Shown here: in pieces, positions 13,755-22,370 of the stretch
Layout of the letters: every line of letters starts with the position of its first letter
Position numbering within the stretch: position 1 is the stretch's first letter
Assembly (NCBI GenBank): GCA_964565805.1
Contig: CAZMGH010000028.1
Location: 1 to 34,768, forward strand
Direction of reading: 5' to 3'
From: Catenibacillus sp964565805
Lineage (GTDB): Bacteria; Bacillota; Clostridia; Lachnospirales; Lachnospiraceae
DNA: 34,768 bases
The notes under the pieces: model-generated
What the model was told of the DNA's origin: nothing
Database searches by the model: none
Seen by the model: only the letters and a program-made list of their open reading frames with translations
Translations under genes and position numbers: made by a program

Positions 13755-16700
13755 ATGCTTCAGATCAAGGAGATCAGCAAGCAGTATAAAACCGGAAATC
13801 TTATACAAAAAGCCTTAGATAAGGTCAGCTTAAACCTTCGAGAAAATGAATTTGTAGCCATTTTAGGTCCCAGCGGTTCCGGTAAAACAACATTATTAAA
13901 TATTATCGGAGGTCTGGACCGTTATGACAGCGGAGATTTAATCATTAACGGAATTTCAACAAAAAAATATAAGGACCGGGACTGGGATTCTTACAGAAAT
14001 CATACCATTGGCTTTGTATTCCAAAGCTATAACCTTATCCCCCATCAGACGGTCCTGGCAAATGTGGAGCTGGCACTGACCATTTCCGGCATTTCCAAAA
14101 GGGAGCGGCGCAAAAGAGCCCGGGAAGCTTTAGAAAAGGTAGGACTTGGACCGCAGGCCCATAAAAAGCCTAACCAAATGTCCGGCGGTCAGATGCAGCG
14201 AGTGGCTATTGCAAGAGCTTTGGTCAATGATCCGGATATTTTACTGGCCGATGAGCCTACCGGAGCCCTGGACAGCGAGACAAGTGTTCAGGTTATGGAA
14301 TTATTAAAGGAAGTGGCCAAAGACCGGCTGGTTGTTATGGTTACTCATAATCCGGAGCTGGCGCAGGCCTATGCCACCCGGATCGTTAATCTTAAGGACG
14401 GTGTGATCCAATCCGACTCGGATCCCTTTGAAATTAATGAGACACAAATGAAGGCCCCGGTACATAAAAATATGGGAAAGTCTTCCATGTCCTTTCTTAC
14501 TGCCCTATCCTTAAGCTTTAATAACCTGCGGACCAAAAAGGCCAGAACATTGCTCACCGCCTTTGCCGGATCTATCGGTATTATCGGTATTGCTTTGATC
14601 TTGTCCATATCCAACGGGGTAAATATCTATATTCAGTCTGTAGAGGAGGATACGCTTTCTGAATATCCTGTTCAGATCCAAAGTACCGGGATAAATCTGA
14701 CATCTATGATCGCAGGGATCACAGGCAGCGGTCAATATGAGGACGGACAGGTTGGTGTGAGCCAAATGCTTACAAGTTTGTTCTCTCAGGTGGATTCTAA
14801 TGACCTGGCGGCATTAAAGGCATATTTTGACAGCGGGGAAAGCGGCATTGAACAGTATACCAATGCTATTGAGTATTCCTACGATGTATATCCTCAGATC
14901 TACTGCCTGGATGAGGATACAGTACGTCAAGTCTATCCGGATATGGAACTGGGTTCAGGCAGCAGTTCCAGCAGTATGTTGTCCTCTATGATGAGTACCA
15001 ATGTCTTTTATGAGATGCCGGCGGATGCAGATCTGTATGAGGATCAGTATACTGTAATGGCTGGACGGTGGCCCCAAAATTATAATGAATGTGTCCTCGT
15101 TCTTTCCTCAAACGGAAGTATCAGCGATTTTTTGCTCTATGTTTTAGGCTTCCGGGATTTTTCTGAGCTGGATGCCATGGTGGATGCCTTTGCTAATGAG
15201 GAAGATGTAGAAACCCCGGATGCATATGACACTTATAGCTATGAAGACTTTATCGGTATTACTTTTAAGCTGGTGAATTCGTCAGATTATTATGAGTATG
15301 ACGACCGGTACAATGTATGGACAGATAAGACGGATGATGAGGAATATATGCGTCAGCTAGTGAGCAGCGGCGAGGACCTTACCATCGTAGGCGTGGTCCA
15401 AGCTGAGGAAGGTGGTACAGCGGCTATGCTCAGCACAGGAATCTGCTACCCTGCCAGTTTGACACAGCATGTTATGGAGGAGGCGGCTCAAAGCCAGATC
15501 GTCCAGGAGCAGCTGGCAGATCCAAGTACAAACGTATTTACAGGAAATAAATTTGGCGAAGAAAACAGTGAAAGTAGTTTCAGCCTGGATTCCATATTTA
15601 CTATTAATGAAGATGCTATGGAAGAGGCCTTCTCTTTTGATGAAAGCGCCCTGGACGTGGATATATCCCAGTATTTTAATTTTAGCGAAGATTCTGTGGA
15701 TCTTTCCGGCATGATGGATTTTAGCAGTCTTTCTTTGGACATGCCGGAACTGTCCGGACTGAATATGGCAGACATTTTAAATCAGCTGGATTTTAATGTG
15801 TCTACAGAATATATTGACGATCTGGTCCAGGCTCTTATGGATGGTTATGATCAGTATGCGGCTTCAAATCCCCAGGCAGATTATTCCAAGCTGAATGAGT
15901 CCTTTATGGCCTATCTGGAAACGTCGGAGGCCCAGGAAAACATTTCCAGCCAGCTTAATGCCATTATTGACGCCAGCGATATTACGGTGCCTACAGACCA
16001 GCTCAACACACTGATCACTCAGATCGCTTCCGGGTTCCAGGCCTATCTGGAAACCAACGGACTGGGCAATGTTACAGACACGGCCCAGATCCAGCAGTAT
16101 TTGATGGCTTATCTCCAGACATCGGATGTCCAGCAGCAGATTGCTGAGGGAGCCGCAAATATGATCATTTCCGGCAGTGATATTAGTGTATCTTCAGATC
16201 AGCTGAATACCCTGGCATCCAGCATTGTTTCCGGTTATCAGCAATATGCCTCTGCCAACGGTCTTCCGGATCCCAGTCTGATGGATGACTATTTTAACGC
16301 TTACCTTCAGACACCGGAGGCCCAGCAGACACTTATGGATGGCATTGGCCAGATTATGAATATAGACAATCTCCAGAGTCAGCTTTCCGTAGTCCTCCAG
16401 GATTATATGGAAGAGGTGATGGGTTCCTACGCTTCTGCCCTCTCCCTGGCCCTTGAGAGTCAGATTTCGTCCTTAATGAACCAAATGGCGACTCAGATCA
16501 GCCAGACCATAGCCAGCGGCATGGAACAGGCCATGAGCCAGATCGTCGCCAACATGGAAAGCGCCTTTAGCTTTGACACAGACGCCTTTGAAAACGCCAT
16601 TGAAGTGAATATGACTGAGGATGAGCTAACCGAGCTTTTAACCTCTATGATGGCCGGACAAAGCACATCCTACGACAGCAACCTGCAGACCCTTGGCTAC

Positions 16701-17294
16701 GCGGATCCGGATGATCCCAGCGGTATAAATATTTATCCTCTGGATTTTGAAAGCAAGAGCTATGTGCTGGATATTCTGGACAGCTATAATGATCAGATGC
16801 GTGCTGAAGGCGCAGAGGAAAAGGTTATCAGTTATACCGATATGGTAGGAACATTAATGTCCTCAGTGACAGATATTGTAGATGTGATCAGCTATGTGCT
16901 TGTTGCCTTTGTAGCCATCTCTTTGGTGGTGTCCTCTATTATGATCGGGGTGATCACCTATATCAGTGTTTTGGAGCGGCGGAAGGAAATCGGCATCCTT
17001 CGTGCTATTGGCGCTTCCAAGCGGAATATTTCTCAGGTATTTAACGCGGAAACCTTTATTGTAGGTCTGTGCGCCGGACTGATCGGCATTGGGCTGACGC
17101 TCCTGCTGCTGATCCCCGCCAACCAGATCATCCGGTCCGTGGCCGGAGAAGGTATAAACATTCATGCAGCTCTGCCTCCTGTGGCAGGCATTGCCCTAAT
17201 CCTGATCAGTATTCTCCTTACCCTAATCGGCGGCCTGATCCCGTCAAAGAAAGCAGCTAAAAACGATCCTGTGGCGGCTTTAAGAACCGAATAA
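13755..17294 (+). CDS. MacB-type ABC transporter, fused ATPase-permease with giant extracellular domain
   Basis: The 1179-residue protein fuses an ABC ATPase to an FtsX-type permease. The ATPase has Walker A GPSGSGKTT (38-46), signature MSGGQ (142-146) and Walker B ILLADE (162-167). One membrane helix follows (about 265-288), then an extracellular region of about 745 residues rich in acidic, Ser and Gln residues, then three helices (from about 1043) with the conserved RRKEIGILRAIGAS and PSKKAAKNDPVAALRTE. This is MacB topology, which works by mechanotransmission, but the outer domain is far larger than in MacB. The ATG at 13755 is served by AAAAGGAG; longer in-frame starts lack sites. A terminator follows. 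The substrate is unknown: an antimicrobial, a peptide or envelope stress are all possible. Confidence 0.88.
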   Translation: MLQIKEISKQYKTGNLIQKALDKVSLNLRENEFVAILGPSGSGKTTLLNIIGGLDRYDSGDLIINGISTKKYKDRDWDSYRNHTIGFVFQSYNLIPHQTVLANVELALTISGISKRERRKRAREALEKVGLGPQAHKKPNQMSGGQMQRVAIARALVNDPDILLADEPTGALDSETSVQVMELLKEVAKDRLVVMVTHNPELAQAYATRIVNLKDGVIQSDSDPFEINETQMKAPVHKNMGKSSMSFLTALSLSFNNLRTKKARTLLTAFAGSIGIIGIALILSISNGVNIYIQSVEEDTLSEYPVQIQSTGINLTSMIAGITGSGQYEDGQVGVSQMLTSLFSQVDSNDLAALKAYFDSGESGIEQYTNAIEYSYDVYPQIYCLDEDTVRQVYPDMELGSGSSSSSMLSSMMSTNVFYEMPADADLYEDQYTVMAGRWPQNYNECVLVLSSNGSISDFLLYVLGFRDFSELDAMVDAFANEEDVETPDAYDTYSYEDFIGITFKLVNSSDYYEYDDRYNVWTDKTDDEEYMRQLVSSGEDLTIVGVVQAEEGGTAAMLSTGICYPASLTQHVMEEAAQSQIVQEQLADPSTNVFTGNKFGEENSESSFSLDSIFTINEDAMEEAFSFDESALDVDISQYFNFSEDSVDLSGMMDFSSLSLDMPELSGLNMADILNQLDFNVSTEYIDDLVQALMDGYDQYAASNPQADYSKLNESFMAYLETSEAQENISSQLNAIIDASDITVPTDQLNTLITQIASGFQAYLETNGLGNVTDTAQIQQYLMAYLQTSDVQQQIAEGAANMIISGSDISVSSDQLNTLASSIVSGYQQYASANGLPDPSLMDDYFNAYLQTPEAQQTLMDGIGQIMNIDNLQSQLSVVLQDYMEEVMGSYASALSLALESQISSLMNQMATQISQTIASGMEQAMSQIVANMESAFSFDTDAFENAIEVNMTEDELTELLTSMMAGQSTSYDSNLQTLGYADPDDPSGINIYPLDFESKSYVLDILDSYNDQMRAEGAEEKVISYTDMVGTLMSSVTDIVDVISYVLVAFVAISLVVSSIMIGVITYISVLERRKEIGILRAIGASKRNISQVFNAETFIVGLCAGLIGIGLTLLLLIPANQIIRSVAGEGINIHAALPPVAGIALILISILLTLIGGLIPSKKAAKNDPVAALRTE
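15810..16370 (+). repeat. Three tandem protein repeats of about 60-65 residues in the ABC transporter
   Basis: Residues about 686-872 hold three related units. Each has a (D)QL/DDL...GYxQYAxxN segment, then a FMAYLET-, LMAYLQT- or FNAYLQT-like motif followed by S/PEAQ- or SDVQQ-like residues, and ends with an Ile/Met-rich helix. DNA identity is low but the protein pattern is clear, which points to old duplications forming a helical stalk. Confidence 0.65.
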
Positions 17295-17314
17295 AAATTG
17301 CCGACATATTCCAC

Positions 17315-17366
17315 AAAAAGCAGCAGCGGTTCCCTGAAAAATACAGGGGGATCGCTGCTGCTTTTT
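17315..17366. terminator. Bidirectional terminator after the ABC transporter
   Basis: AAAAAGCAGCAGCG (17315-17328) pairs perfectly with CGCTGCTGCTTTTT (17353-17366). An inner CCCTG/CAGGG stem adds to it. Both strands end in a run of five T, so it can stop transcription from both sides. Confidence 0.9.
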
Positions 17367-17392
17367 GCTGGTTAGCCGACTGGTTCATTCGA

Positions 17393-17518
17393 TTATTTTT
17401 CTTTGGCGTCAAAAAGGCCTTTAAGGATACGGACGCATCCGTCTATGCCAAGATGTGAGGAATCCAGGATAATATCGTAGTTTTTCATATCCGTCCACTT
17501 CCGGGCGGTGTTAATTTT
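17393..17518 (-). pseudogene. C-terminal remnant of a cytidylate-kinase-like gene
   Basis: A - strand frame ending at a TAA (17393-17395) encodes about 41 residues, RKWTDMKNYD...LDSSHLGIDGCVRILKGL. These align with the C-terminus of the intact family member at 4742-5374 (RKWDG...VDSSFLGVDGTVNMIVDL). The rest of the gene is missing: the homology starts at the rluD stop codon, in a different frame from rluD. It looks like the scar of a deletion that removed the front of a cytidylate-kinase-like gene downstream of rluD. Confidence 0.65.
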
Positions 17519-18446
17519 CCAGCTTTTCAAGCAATGCTTTAAAGTAATCCGGCAGGGGAGCCTCAAATTCCATATACTGGCCTGTGGACGGATGGATAAA
17601 TCCCAGTACTCTGGCATGAAGGGTCTGGCCCATTAAATGGAAGGGGCATTTGGAAGGTCCATACACCGTATCTCCCAGAAGCGGGTGACCGATACTGGCC
17701 ATATGGACGCGGATTTGGTGGGTCCGTCCGGTTTCCAGGATACACTGGATGTAGGAATACTTTCTCAGACGTTTTAAAACCTTATAGTGGGTCACTGCCG
17801 GCCGTCCCTTCGGGGTAATGGCCATCTTTTTCCGGTCTGCGGGAGATCGGCCGATAGGGGCATCTACAGTCCCCTCGTCTTTGTTAAAGTTATTGTAAAC
17901 GATAGCCTCATACCTGCGGGTTATGGAATGTTCCTTTAATTGGTGCGCCAGGCTTAAATGAGCCCGGTCGTTTTTACAGATCACAATAACCCCGGTAGTA
18001 TCTTTGTCAATACGGTGGACGATTCCCGGGCGCATGACCCCGTTGATCCCCGACAGCTGATCTTTACAGTGGTACATCACCGCATTGACTATGGTGTGGT
18101 CCGTATGGCCGGGAGCTGGGTGGACCACCATGTCTTTGGGTTTGTTGATCAGGAGAACATCTTCATCTTCATATAAAATGTTCAAAGGGATATTTTCCGG
18201 GAGGATGTCCAAAGTCTTCGGCTCAGGTACACGGACAAGGATCTTTTGCCCGGGAGAAACTTTAAAATTGGCCTTTACCGGCTTTTCATCAGCAAGTACC
18301 TGGCCGTCACCGATCAGCTTTTGAAACCAGGATCTGGAATACTCCGGATAAGTATCCGAAAGATACTTATCAATGCGGGCGCCTTTGCTTTCCGGGGTTG
18401 TATAGGATTCTAAAACCTTTATTTCTTCCGGGGCTTTACTTGTCAT
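17511..18446 (-). CDS. rluD: RluA/RluD family 23S rRNA pseudouridine synthase
   Basis: The 311-residue protein has an N-terminal S4 RNA-binding domain (about 22-72) and a pseudouridine synthase domain. The catalytic aspartate is D147 in HRIDKDTTG, and the family motif GRTHQIRVHMASIGHPLLGD follows. It probably modifies 23S rRNA (or a tRNA; the family is broad). Its ATG lies inside the end of lspA (11-bp overlap) with an AAGGAAG-like site, so both come from one message, as in the lspA-ylyB pair of Bacillus. Confidence 0.9.
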   Translation of the reverse strand: MTSKAPEEIKVLESYTTPESKGARIDKYLSDTYPEYSRSWFQKLIGDGQVLADEKPVKANFKVSPGQKILVRVPEPKTLDILPENIPLNILYEDEDVLLINKPKDMVVHPAPGHTDHTIVNAVMYHCKDQLSGINGVMRPGIVHRIDKDTTGVIVICKNDRAHLSLAHQLKEHSITRRYEAIVYNNFNKDEGTVDAPIGRSPADRKKMAITPKGRPAVTHYKVLKRLRKYSYIQCILETGRTHQIRVHMASIGHPLLGDTVYGPSKCPFHLMGQTLHARVLGFIHPSTGQYMEFEAPLPDYFKALLEKLEN

Positions 18447-18960
18447 GATCTTGATCTTCCTTCTTCTTTTTCAAGGTTAAAAACTTAAAATCATCTTCTC
18501 TGTACTTAAAGAAAAAGAGAATCAGGAAAAGGGCTGCGGAGCAGGTAATATAAATATCTGCTACATTAAATACAGGAAAATCAATAAGTTTAAAGTAAAA
18601 AAAATCTACCACATACCCCTGAGCCACTCGGTCGATAAAGTTGCCAACAGCCCCGGCAAAGCATACCACAACCGGGACTTTTAACAGCAGATACCTGCCA
18701 TCCTGAGGGATTTTAGAGTAAAACCACAAAAGCAGCGCTGCAATGACCAGGGTCAATATATAAAACAGGATCTGTTGATTTTGGAAAATGCCAAAAGCAG
18801 CTCCCCGGTTTTCTACATATTGAAGCTCAAACACCCCATCCCACAAAACAATCGGATCCTTTCCCATTAAGAAGTGGACAGCAAGTCCTTTGGTGAGCTG
18901 GTCCAAGGCACATAAAAGGACCACCGCCACAAGAGGGATGCCGTATTTTTTTAATTTCAT
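18436..18960 (-). CDS. lspA: Lipoprotein signal peptidase
   Basis: LspA (signal peptidase II) cleaves lipoprotein signal peptides after lipid attachment. The 174-residue protein has four membrane helices and conserved blocks DQLTKG, VENRGAAFG, GNFIDRVAQGYVVDF and FNVADIYI. The catalytic aspartates are D119 and D135. A charged tail (KKKKEDQDHDK) extends the C-terminus beyond the usual end. At least one likely substrate, the lipoprotein carboxypeptidase at 25606-26586, is encoded in this window. Confidence 0.96.
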   Translation of the reverse strand: MKLKKYGIPLVAVVLLCALDQLTKGLAVHFLMGKDPIVLWDGVFELQYVENRGAAFGIFQNQQILFYILTLVIAALLLWFYSKIPQDGRYLLLKVPVVVCFAGAVGNFIDRVAQGYVVDFFYFKLIDFPVFNVADIYITCSAALFLILFFFKYREDDFKFLTLKKKKEDQDHDK

Positions 18961-18978
18961 AAAAGTCTCCTTTTTCCG

Positions 18979-20076
18979 TCACATGGCGCCAATGGAATAA
19001 GCGCCGCCTTTAATCTGTTCATCCGTTACTGTTTTATCAATGATTCCGTGGCCTTCCGGTGAAAGAAGGATAAATTTCACCGCGTCGGCTTCCATTTTTT
19101 TGTCCAGTTTGGTCGCCTTAAGGATTCCTTCTGCAGTTAAAGGTCCTGCCGCGGGAAGCTTTACAGGCAGACCGAAGCGGATCAGCGTGCGGTTTACATC
19201 CTCATACATGTTATGAGAGATCCCGCCCCGCTGCCAGGAAATATAGGCAGCAGAAGCCATGCCTAAAGCGACACATTCTCCGTGAAGAAGGGAAAAGTGC
19301 TCAAGCTTTTCTACAGCATGGCCGATGGTATGGCCGAAATTCAGCAGAGCCCGCTCTCCCTTTTCCTTTGGATCATGTTCCACCACATCTTTTTTGATTT
19401 CACAGCTGCGGTACACCAGGTCTGAAAGGACAGACGCATCTCTGGCAATGATCCGGGAATGATGGGCCTTGATCCATTCATAATAATCCATATCTTTGAT
19501 CAGGCCATGTTTAATGATTTCCCCCATACCGGAAATAAACTGCCGGTCACTCAGGCTTTTTAAAAGAGAAAAATTCATATACACCAGTTTTGGCTGATAG
19601 AAGGCGCCTACCATATTTTTATACGCATTAAAATCTACACCGGTTTTTCCGCCAATACTGCTGTCCACCTGGGCCAGAAGGCTGGTAGGAACCTGGATAA
19701 AATCAATGCCTCTTAAATAGGTGGCCGCCACATAACCGGTAAGGTCCCCCACAACGCCGCCGCCTAAGGCCACAAGAAGGTCCTTTCGGTCAAAATGCGC
19801 CTGGATCAGCCGTTCATAAAGCTTTTGGACCGTGGAAAGGTTTTTATTTTCCTCCCCTTCAGGAAAGACAAAATCAATCACGTCCCGGGCCAGAGGCGCC
19901 AATAAGCCTTTCATGGTATCCATATACAGTCCCGCCACCCGGGTTTCACTGACAACGCATACTCTGCGCCCGGCCAGGCTCAGGGGCGCCAGTGCCTGTG
20001 AAAGCTGACTGAAGTCTTCTGAAAATACAATATCATAGATCGGCTTATCCTGGTCATGTACAGTCAATGTTCTCAT
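18979..20076 (-). CDS. aroB: 3-Dehydroquinate synthase
   Basis: AroB converts DAHP to 3-dehydroquinate in the shikimate pathway, using NAD and a divalent metal. The 365-residue protein shows the glycine-rich GGGVVGDLTGYVAATYLRG motif, PTSLLAQVDSSIGGKTGVD, and metal ligands in the GEIIKHG and LNFGHTIGHAVE segments. GGAGG lies 10 nt before the ATG. It is the only biosynthetic gene in a run of division and envelope genes, between divIVA and lspA, and no other aro genes are nearby. Confidence 0.95.
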   Translation of the reverse strand: MRTLTVHDQDKPIYDIVFSEDFSQLSQALAPLSLAGRRVCVVSETRVAGLYMDTMKGLLAPLARDVIDFVFPEGEENKNLSTVQKLYERLIQAHFDRKDLLVALGGGVVGDLTGYVAATYLRGIDFIQVPTSLLAQVDSSIGGKTGVDFNAYKNMVGAFYQPKLVYMNFSLLKSLSDRQFISGMGEIIKHGLIKDMDYYEWIKAHHSRIIARDASVLSDLVYRSCEIKKDVVEHDPKEKGERALLNFGHTIGHAVEKLEHFSLLHGECVALGMASAAYISWQRGGISHNMYEDVNRTLIRFGLPVKLPAAGPLTAEGILKATKLDKKMEADAVKFILLSPEGHGIIDKTVTDEQIKGGAYSIGAM

Positions 20077-20104
20077 AAGTAAAGTACCTCCGTTTCCTAC
20101 ATAA

Positions 20105-20133
20105 GCAGGTCATAAAACCCCAGGCAGACCTGC
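20105..20133 (-). other. Inverted repeat in the aroB leader
   Basis: GCAGGTC (20105-20111) and GACCTGC (20127-20133) are perfectly complementary across a 15-nt loop, just upstream of the aroB ribosome binding site. The role is unknown. Confidence 0.4.
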
Positions 20134-20150
20134 CAAAGTTTTTCATTTAA

Positions 20151-20181
20151 AAAATGCCGCGCCCAAAATGCGCGGCATTTT
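20151..20181 (-). terminator. Terminator downstream of divIVA
   Basis: AAAATGCCGCGC (20151-20162) and GCGCGGCATTTT (20170-20181) form a perfect 12-bp stem with a 7-nt loop. In the - direction it runs into TTTTTTAAATG, and in the + direction into TTTTATTTTT, so it works at least for divIVA. It implies aroB has a separate or attenuated supply of transcript. Confidence 0.88.
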
Positions 20182-20188
20182 ATTTTTA

Positions 20189-20863
20189 TCAATCTTCCTG
20201 AATCTCATCAGAATGGTCATCGTCTGCAAACAGGCTGGCCAGATCGTTGATCTGAATATCATCTTCGTCCAGGGTTTCGTCCTCATCTTCTGTGGACATT
20301 TCCCCTGTGGCAGCAGCCTTTTCCTCAGTCTCCTGGAACTGGACCTTGGCATGAACGGCTGCGGTGTTTTGAGCTGCCTCCTGCTCAAGACTTGAAAACG
20401 CGTCCAGAGAAGCAATTTCAATATTAAAGGATTCACTATCTAAAAGCTCTATCTGAGCCTGAGCCAAAGCTCTGAACTGAGAGCGATAGCGCTCATACTG
20501 CTGAAGCATCTCCACAGTCTTTGCATGGATGTGATCCAGCTCGATCTTAGCGTCAGCCACAATGGACTGAGCTTTTAATACAGCTTCCTGCTCAATAACA
20601 GTGGCGTTGGTCTTTGCGGAAGAAATGGTCTCCTCTGCCGTCTGTTCAGCCAGAACAAGGGCTTTCTGAAGAGACTTTTCAATGCTCCGGTAATGGTTGA
20701 TGCCCTCGTTTAAAGTGCTAACCTTGTCCTTTAATTCCATATTTTCTCTGTATAACGCTTCATAATCTGACGTTAATGTTGAAAAGAAGCTGTCTACATC
20801 GGCCTTGGAATACCCCATGCCGCTTTTAAAGGTTTTCCCTTGTAAATCAACGGGTGTCAGCAT
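20189..20863 (-). CDS. divIVA: DivIVA domain cell division protein
   Basis: The 224-residue protein begins with the DivIVA membrane-binding and dimerisation region (MLTPVDLQGKTFKSGMGYSKADVDSFF). A long coiled coil follows (about 30-150), then a strongly acidic tail (EDEDETLDEDDIQ...). DivIVA proteins sense negative membrane curvature at poles and septa and recruit other factors. It lies downstream of sepF and yggS, matching the Bacillus ylm-divIVA neighbourhood, and is closed by a strong terminator. Confidence 0.92.
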   Translation of the reverse strand: MLTPVDLQGKTFKSGMGYSKADVDSFFSTLTSDYEALYRENMELKDKVSTLNEGINHYRSIEKSLQKALVLAEQTAEETISSAKTNATVIEQEAVLKAQSIVADAKIELDHIHAKTVEMLQQYERYRSQFRALAQAQIELLDSESFNIEIASLDAFSSLEQEAAQNTAAVHAKVQFQETEEKAAATGEMSTEDEDETLDEDDIQINDLASLFADDDHSDEIQED

Positions 20864-20895
20864 AATTGATTACCTCCCAAATTTATCAAAAATAA

Positions 20896-21552
20896 TCACA
20901 CATTCAGGCGGAATGCAGACATGTCCACCTTAGATGTTCCTGATGCAGACAGGACATTTTCCATATCTCCTGAAATGTCGATTCCTGCCGGAGTAACAAT
21001 AAAAATATAGCTGGATACCTTGCGGATATTTCCAGACATGGCATAGCACGCTCCGGAAACAAAATCAATGATCCGCTGAGCTGCTTCCACATCGATTCCT
21101 TCCAGGTTCACAATGGCAGCCTTGCCATTTAAAAGTTCATCGCAGATTTCTCCGCTGTCCTCAAAGGAGGCCGGCTTTTGGATGGAAACTTCCATGCCTG
21201 TGCTGCGGGATGCCGGCTGGCGCATAGGCACAATATTGCTCCGGGCGCTGCCGGAGCGAGTCCCGGTTCCGGAAGATGCTGTGGAGCGGGATGAATATTC
21301 TCTGGCCGGAGCGGATTCCGGTTCTGGCTCCGGTTCAGAAACCGTCTTATGGCTGCGGAAGGAAGTCTTTTTCTTTTTCGGTGTTTTCGATGCTTTCGAT
21401 GTTTTCGGTGTTTCCGATTCATCCGATTCATCGTAATCATCATAATCTTCCCCATAATCATCAAAATCATCTGAGAACTCGTCATCGTACTCCTCATAAA
21501 CGTCATCATTAAGACGCATCAGGTTTAAAAATTTATCTAATCCTTTGCCCAT
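20896..21552 (-). CDS. sepF: Cell division protein SepF
   Basis: SepF anchors FtsZ to the membrane and shapes the septum. The 218-residue protein has the N-terminal amphipathic anchor (MGKGLDKFLNLM) and a long low-complexity linker (about 18-125), first acidic Asp/Tyr-rich, then Ser/Thr/Lys/Pro. The C-terminal SepF core (about 130-218) includes AAIVNLEGIDVEAAQRIIDFVSGA. The linker is much longer than in Bacillus SepF (about 150 residues overall). Part of it is encoded by a 9-bp tandem repeat. It sits between yggS and divIVA. Confidence 0.94.
   Translation of the reverse strand: MGKGLDKFLNLMRLNDDVYEEYDDEFSDDFDDYGEDYDDYDESDESETPKTSKASKTPKKKKTSFRSHKTVSEPEPEPESAPAREYSSRSTASSGTGTRSGSARSNIVPMRQPASRSTGMEVSIQKPASFEDSGEICDELLNGKAAIVNLEGIDVEAAQRIIDFVSGACYAMSGNIRKVSSYIFIVTPAGIDISGDMENVLSASGTSKVDMSAFRLNV
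21375..21428. repeat. 9-bp tandem repeat within sepF
   Basis: Six units of the form TTTTCGGTG/TTTTCGATG/CATCCGATT run in tandem. On the coding strand they give repeated triplets of Ser/Thr, Lys or Glu, and Pro, Ala or Asp in the flexible linker. Nine-base units keep the frame, so copy number can vary without breaking the protein. Confidence 0.7.
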
Positions 21553-21564
21553 ATATCAAATCTC

Positions 21565-22275
21565 CTAACATACATAATTTCTTTCACCAAAGATCCCGGT
21601 ACCAACCCGGACCATCGTTGCCCCTTCCTCGATGGCAACACAATAGTCCCCGGTCATTCCCATAGACAGGACACTCATAGTAACATTATCAATGTTTTTA
21701 CTTTTTATGTCAACAGCTAAATTTCTTAAATTTTTAAAATATTTGCGATTTTCTTCTGGATCCTGGGTAAATGGAGCCACAGTCATAAGACCTTGAATGT
21801 GAACATTAGGTAAAATGGCAATTTCCCGCGCCACATTTTCCAGATTTTCCGGCCGGATTCCAAATTTACTTTCCTCGCCGGAAACATTTACCTCCAGAAG
21901 GATATTCGCATCTGCCTTTTTTTTGGCTGCTTCTGTCTGGATCTTCTGGGCCAGATCTGCCGAATCCACTGAATGGATCAGATCCACCCGTCCAACAATA
22001 TATTTTACCTTATTTTTCTGTAAATGTCCAATCATATTCCAATGAAGCGGTTCAGTAATCGTATCCATCTTCATAGTCAGCTCCTGGACCTTATTTTCAC
22101 CAAAGTATTCCATGCCTGCGGCCATGGCTGCCCTAACATCCTCCACAGGCTTGGTCTTGGAGACTGCGATCAAAGTCACCTCTTTAGGATTCCGCCCGCA
22201 CCGGCGGCAGGCTTCATCGATATTATGGCGAACCTTTTGTATATTCTGGGCAATTTCATTAATCCTATCATTCAT
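21565..22275 (-). CDS. yggS: YggS family PLP homeostasis protein
   Basis: The 236-residue protein is a single-domain alanine-racemase-fold protein that binds pyridoxal phosphate and balances vitamin B6 and amino acid pools. The PLP lysine is K40 (IAVSKTKP). Conserved segments include FGENKVQEL, HWNMIGHLQKNK and LSMGMTGDYCVAIEEGATMVRVGTGIFG. The ATG at 22275 is preceded by GGGGA at 10 nt; longer in-frame starts lack sites. It heads the yggS-sepF-divIVA run, as in many Firmicutes. Confidence 0.93.
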   Translation of the reverse strand: MNDRINEIAQNIQKVRHNIDEACRRCGRNPKEVTLIAVSKTKPVEDVRAAMAAGMEYFGENKVQELTMKMDTITEPLHWNMIGHLQKNKVKYIVGRVDLIHSVDSADLAQKIQTEAAKKKADANILLEVNVSGEESKFGIRPENLENVAREIAILPNVHIQGLMTVAPFTQDPEENRKYFKNLRNLAVDIKSKNIDNVTMSVLSMGMTGDYCVAIEEGATMVRVGTGIFGERNYVC

Positions 22276-22331
22276 GGCAGGAACATCCCCTTTTCTTATC
22301 ATATAAGCTATAATCGAATAATCCTTTGACC

Positions 22332-22370
22332 TGATGATACCACAGATCTTTCTCCGTTCTGGTATCATCA
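22332..22370 (-). terminator. Inverted repeat between the HlyD-like gene and yggS
   Basis: TGATGATACC (22332-22341) and GGTATCATCA (22361-22370) are perfect 10-bp arms around a 19-nt loop. The right arm contains the stop codon of the upstream gene. There is no T run, so it may be a weak terminator or a transcript-stabilising hairpin. Confidence 0.5.
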
